A stretch of DNA of 64,000 nt from the NCBI GenBank assembly GCA_016648135.1, contig JADDOH010010845.1, positions 35,008 to 99,007 on the forward strand, in the 5' to 3' direction. This document shows positions 61,434 through 64,000 of the stretch, piece after piece. The DNA is from Agrypnia vestita (lineage: Eukaryota; Arthropoda; Insecta; Trichoptera; Phryganeidae). The stretch's first letter is position 1. Every line of letters begins with the position of its first letter. A model generated the notes under the pieces. It saw only the letters and a list, made by a program, of their open reading frames with translations. It had not been told where the DNA came from and did no database searches. The translations under genes were made by a program, and so were the position numbers.

Positions 61434-62192
61434 AGCCATGTATTCACTAGGGGACAAATCGCGAAACATTCCGCTCGACATGTCGCATCAACATCTACGC
61501 TCATGTTTCGGGGACAATGAGGCGGTCAATTGACGTGTACACACCGGGATTCGCATATCTTGTCGCGGAAATGTCATCCGATGAGGTTATGGATGACAGC
61601 TGCGGTATCACATTTGGCGAAAACGGGGTTCCGCGCAATTCGAAATGTTTTTTTGGGTCGCAATTTCAAATTAACGAGGTTTTACTGTAGTAAATTGAAT
61701 ATTATTAAAAACAAGGTCCTTTTTGCAAATAATTATTGTTTTCCAGACGTCACGGAAATATATCGCCCTATGAGGTTATGATGATAGCCGCGTATCTGTT
61801 TATGTTAATGAGTTTATCGAAAAGTAAGAGGAGAAAAAAGAGGAGAATGCGAAATTATTAACTGCAAAGAGAAAGAAGGACGGACATTCTATGCGATCTT
61901 CGATCGATACAGCTCGATGAGTTCGTGTACGATTTCGTTTCCCCGCATTGTCATCTTGACAGATACAGCGCATGCGTATTCACTCGTAAACATACCACGT
62001 GGTACTGACGCTCCGCAGAATGTTGCAGTGAGTACGCTCGGGTACCGTGCGCACGCACTGCCACGGCACGTAGAAATGCCGCGCTATGTTGTGCGCGAGG
62101 TCGCGGAACAGTGCACGACGTTGCAACGTCACGTAGACTCTATGCCGCGCATGCTGTTGAGGGACAATTTGTCCCCTAGTGAATACATGGCT
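61434..62192. mobile_element. ~759-bp TIR element, copy 2 (inverse of 267-1023)
   Basis: agccatgtattcactagggg ... cccctagtgaatacatggct, reverse orientation to copy 1 and nearly identical along its length. Flanks taa / tta. Confidence 0.75.
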
Positions 62193-62199
62193 TTAAGGC

Positions 62200-62640
62200 C
62201 TCTCGCCGTGTATATTGGAGCTCTCGCTTCTCTTACTTCTTAGATCTCACTTCTCATCCACCCGAGTACTTGATTCTGTATTTTGTAACGGTGTTACTTG
62301 GTAATTTGTTGCTTTGAACTCGGATGTCACAATGGGACTGTCTACCGGGGAACCTATCGACGATATCTGATTGTTTCAATAAATAATAATGTGTACTGAG
62401 GCTCGACGTCACGTAGACGAAATGACAGCTGCGGGCGTTTTTGCGCGAAATTAAAAATACCTAAGTATATGAAAATGCAATTATTTGCGTAAAAACTTAG
62501 TTTTAACGCAGATAATTGTAGACGTGTGCCTATATATATTTTATTTCAAAATCTGCCATCGTGCCTGTTGAATGTGAAGGATTTCGGAGGTGGATAAAAT
62601 TAACATCGTACGATATTACTAAAAGACTACCAGAAAATAC
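62200..62640. other. unassigned
   Basis: No gene, element end or repeat recognised. Confidence 0.4.
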
Positions 62641-63500
62641 AGCGTGTAACAGAGCTGGTCCACAGTGCCTCGCAGATTCATTCCCGCCTCGATTACAAAT
62701 CGAAAATGTTCAAGCAACCGTGACCTGATATCATTAGTTGAGGAGATGTGCGACATCAACGTTGACATTATTTTTTTTCAATAATCCTGACGTCGAGTTT
62801 TTAGGAAAAAAAGGGTTCGATATGTTTTTATAAAAAAATTGAAAATTAAAAATTACTTATATGTATCTGGTAAACGGCTACTTATTTTTAATCAAATATA
62901 TGATTCTAAATTTTCACCCGTTATTCTGGTTATAAGCGTATTTTATATTAGGTCTATAGTTAAGAATGTTTGTTCGCATATACAGGGTTATTTGTAAAAC
63001 ATTAATAACCTCGCAGGACTATACTCGTGCCTTGATTATGAGTCAATGTTCAAGCTATCACGAGATATCAATAGTTAAGGAGATATGCGACATCAAAGTT
63101 TGCATTTTTTTTCAATATTTCTGACATATTTTTTCTAAAACGTTAGACTATCATTACAGTAACTTGTATCGAATATGAAAAATTCATTCCCTTTAATACA
63201 AATCAAATAAAAAAATAAAAACCTTCAAATTCCAATTGGAATTTTTTCAGGGTTTTTATTATTTTATTTAACTTGTATTGAAACGAATGAATTTTTCGTA
63301 ATCGATACGAGTTACTGTAATGATAGTCCAACGTTTTACAAAAAATAAGTCAGAAATATTGAAAAAAAAATGCAAACTTTGATGTCGCATGTCTCCTTAA
63401 CTATTGATATTAGGTCATAATAGCTCGAACATTTTCGACTCGTAATCAAGGCAGGAGTATAGTCCCGCGAGGTTATCAATGTTTTACAAATGACCCTGTA
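62640..63500. mobile_element. fold-back MITE fragment and a complete fold-back MITE
   Basis: 62640-62800 is one arm (acagcgtgtaacagagctgg). 62985-63498 is a full palindrome (tacagggttatttgtaaaac ... gttttacaaatgaccctgta), centre near 63240. Confidence 0.75.
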
Positions 63501-63719
63501 CATGTAGAGCCTGTATATATAGAAACAGAAGGCAGATATTGCAAAAGGAGAGTTATCACAAATACCACACGACTCATCAGCGATTGAAATAGCGGAATCC
63601 AGTTTAATACATTCGACTCGCTGCTTCTTTATTTTTAAAGTCATATAAAAGCTCTTTAGATGTTTTCAAAAAGCATTATTTGATGAAACACGCCGTCTGT
63701 GAAACGGCTTTCCTCCTTT

Positions 63720-64000
63720 AGAGATCTAACCTAAGCTAACCTAACATAACCAAGACACAAACGGGCATGCAAACTCGGTCATCCAGAAAAATCAGCACTG
63801 GCTGAGCATTTTCTGGATACCGGCCATCATTTTGCATTTGAACCGAAAATCCTCGGAAAGCCTAAGAGTCACCGTGCGCGTCTTATCAAGGAAGCACTAG
63901 AAATCTACAAGCATCCGATAAACATTAATAGAGATGATGGTCTCAAATTAAAAACATCTTGGTATCCGGCGCTTCAAAGTCATTCTCGTCGCAGACTCCG
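63720..64000 (+). pseudogene. Penelope-like GIY-YIG C-terminus, runs off window
   Basis: + frame after an aacctaagctaacctaacat stretch: RACKLGHPEKSALAEHFLDT, HHFAFEPKILGKPKSHRARL, IKEALEIYKHPININRDDGL, KTSWYPALQSHSRRRL. K-L-G-x-P-E-K-S-A-x-A-E-H and the N-R-D-D-G-x-x-L-x-x-x-W motif are typical of the endonuclease end of Penelope retroelements. Open to the window edge. Confidence 0.75.

Overview
This is a 64 kb stretch of a repeat-rich, AT-rich animal nuclear genome, almost certainly an insect. The evidence is spliced genes with GT-AG introns, a conserved alpha-catenin gene, two Rebers-Riddiford (RR-1) cuticular protein genes with insect-style TATA/initiator promoters, and a dense set of retroelements and DNA transposons of kinds common in insects (LINEs, Penelope-like elements, hAT, PIF/Harbinger, piggyBac and mariner MITEs, Helitron ends, tRNA-derived elements). 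I cannot fix the order; the cuticle proteins look like the 'endocuticle structural glycoprotein' group. No bacterial operon, CRISPR array or ribosomal RNA is present.

Region 1 (1-23,376, + strand): thirteen consecutive internal exons of alpha-catenin (alpha-Cat), 527 codons in an unbroken reading frame. They run from about residue 53 of the vertebrate protein (start of the beta-catenin-binding N domain) into the third bundle of the M domain. The first coding exon(s) lie upstream of the window. The end of the M domain and the actin-binding domain are not found in the 40.6 kb that follow. Introns carry many transposons, several with clean target-site duplications.

Region 2 (23.4-45.1 kb): transposon debris plus two tandem RR-1 cuticle protein genes on the - strand (A: 30,160-33,229; B: 40,595-44,889). 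Both have a short non-coding exon 1, then three coding exons with the same phase-0 boundaries. Their promoters are homologous: TATAAAAG, an initiator 33 bp downstream, shared blocks upstream and an FTZ-F1-like TCAAGGTC site. In gene A a 1,919-bp TA-flanked DNA transposon has split this promoter, moving the FTZ-F1-like site from about 0.1 kb to about 2 kb upstream of the TATA box. Gene A also has a ~21-bp minisatellite grown out of the splice-acceptor region just before its start codon.

Region 3 (45.1-64 kb): no host gene recognised. It is a layered deposit of LINE fragments, fold-back (palindromic) MITEs, two hAT-type MITEs with 8-bp target duplications, a LINE inserted inside a fold-back element with an 8-bp duplication, and a Penelope GIY-YIG domain running off the end. 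A ~757-bp MITE lies at each end of the window in opposite orientation.

The most interesting signals are the transposon-split cuticle promoter, a heat-shock-element array of regularly phased GAA/TTC pentamers next to a Helitron-like 3' end in an alpha-Cat intron, an element family whose ~42-bp terminal inverted repeats enclose a tRNA-like pol III promoter, and a GCATGC-rich repeat family carrying a MADF (Myb/SANT-like) domain remnant.
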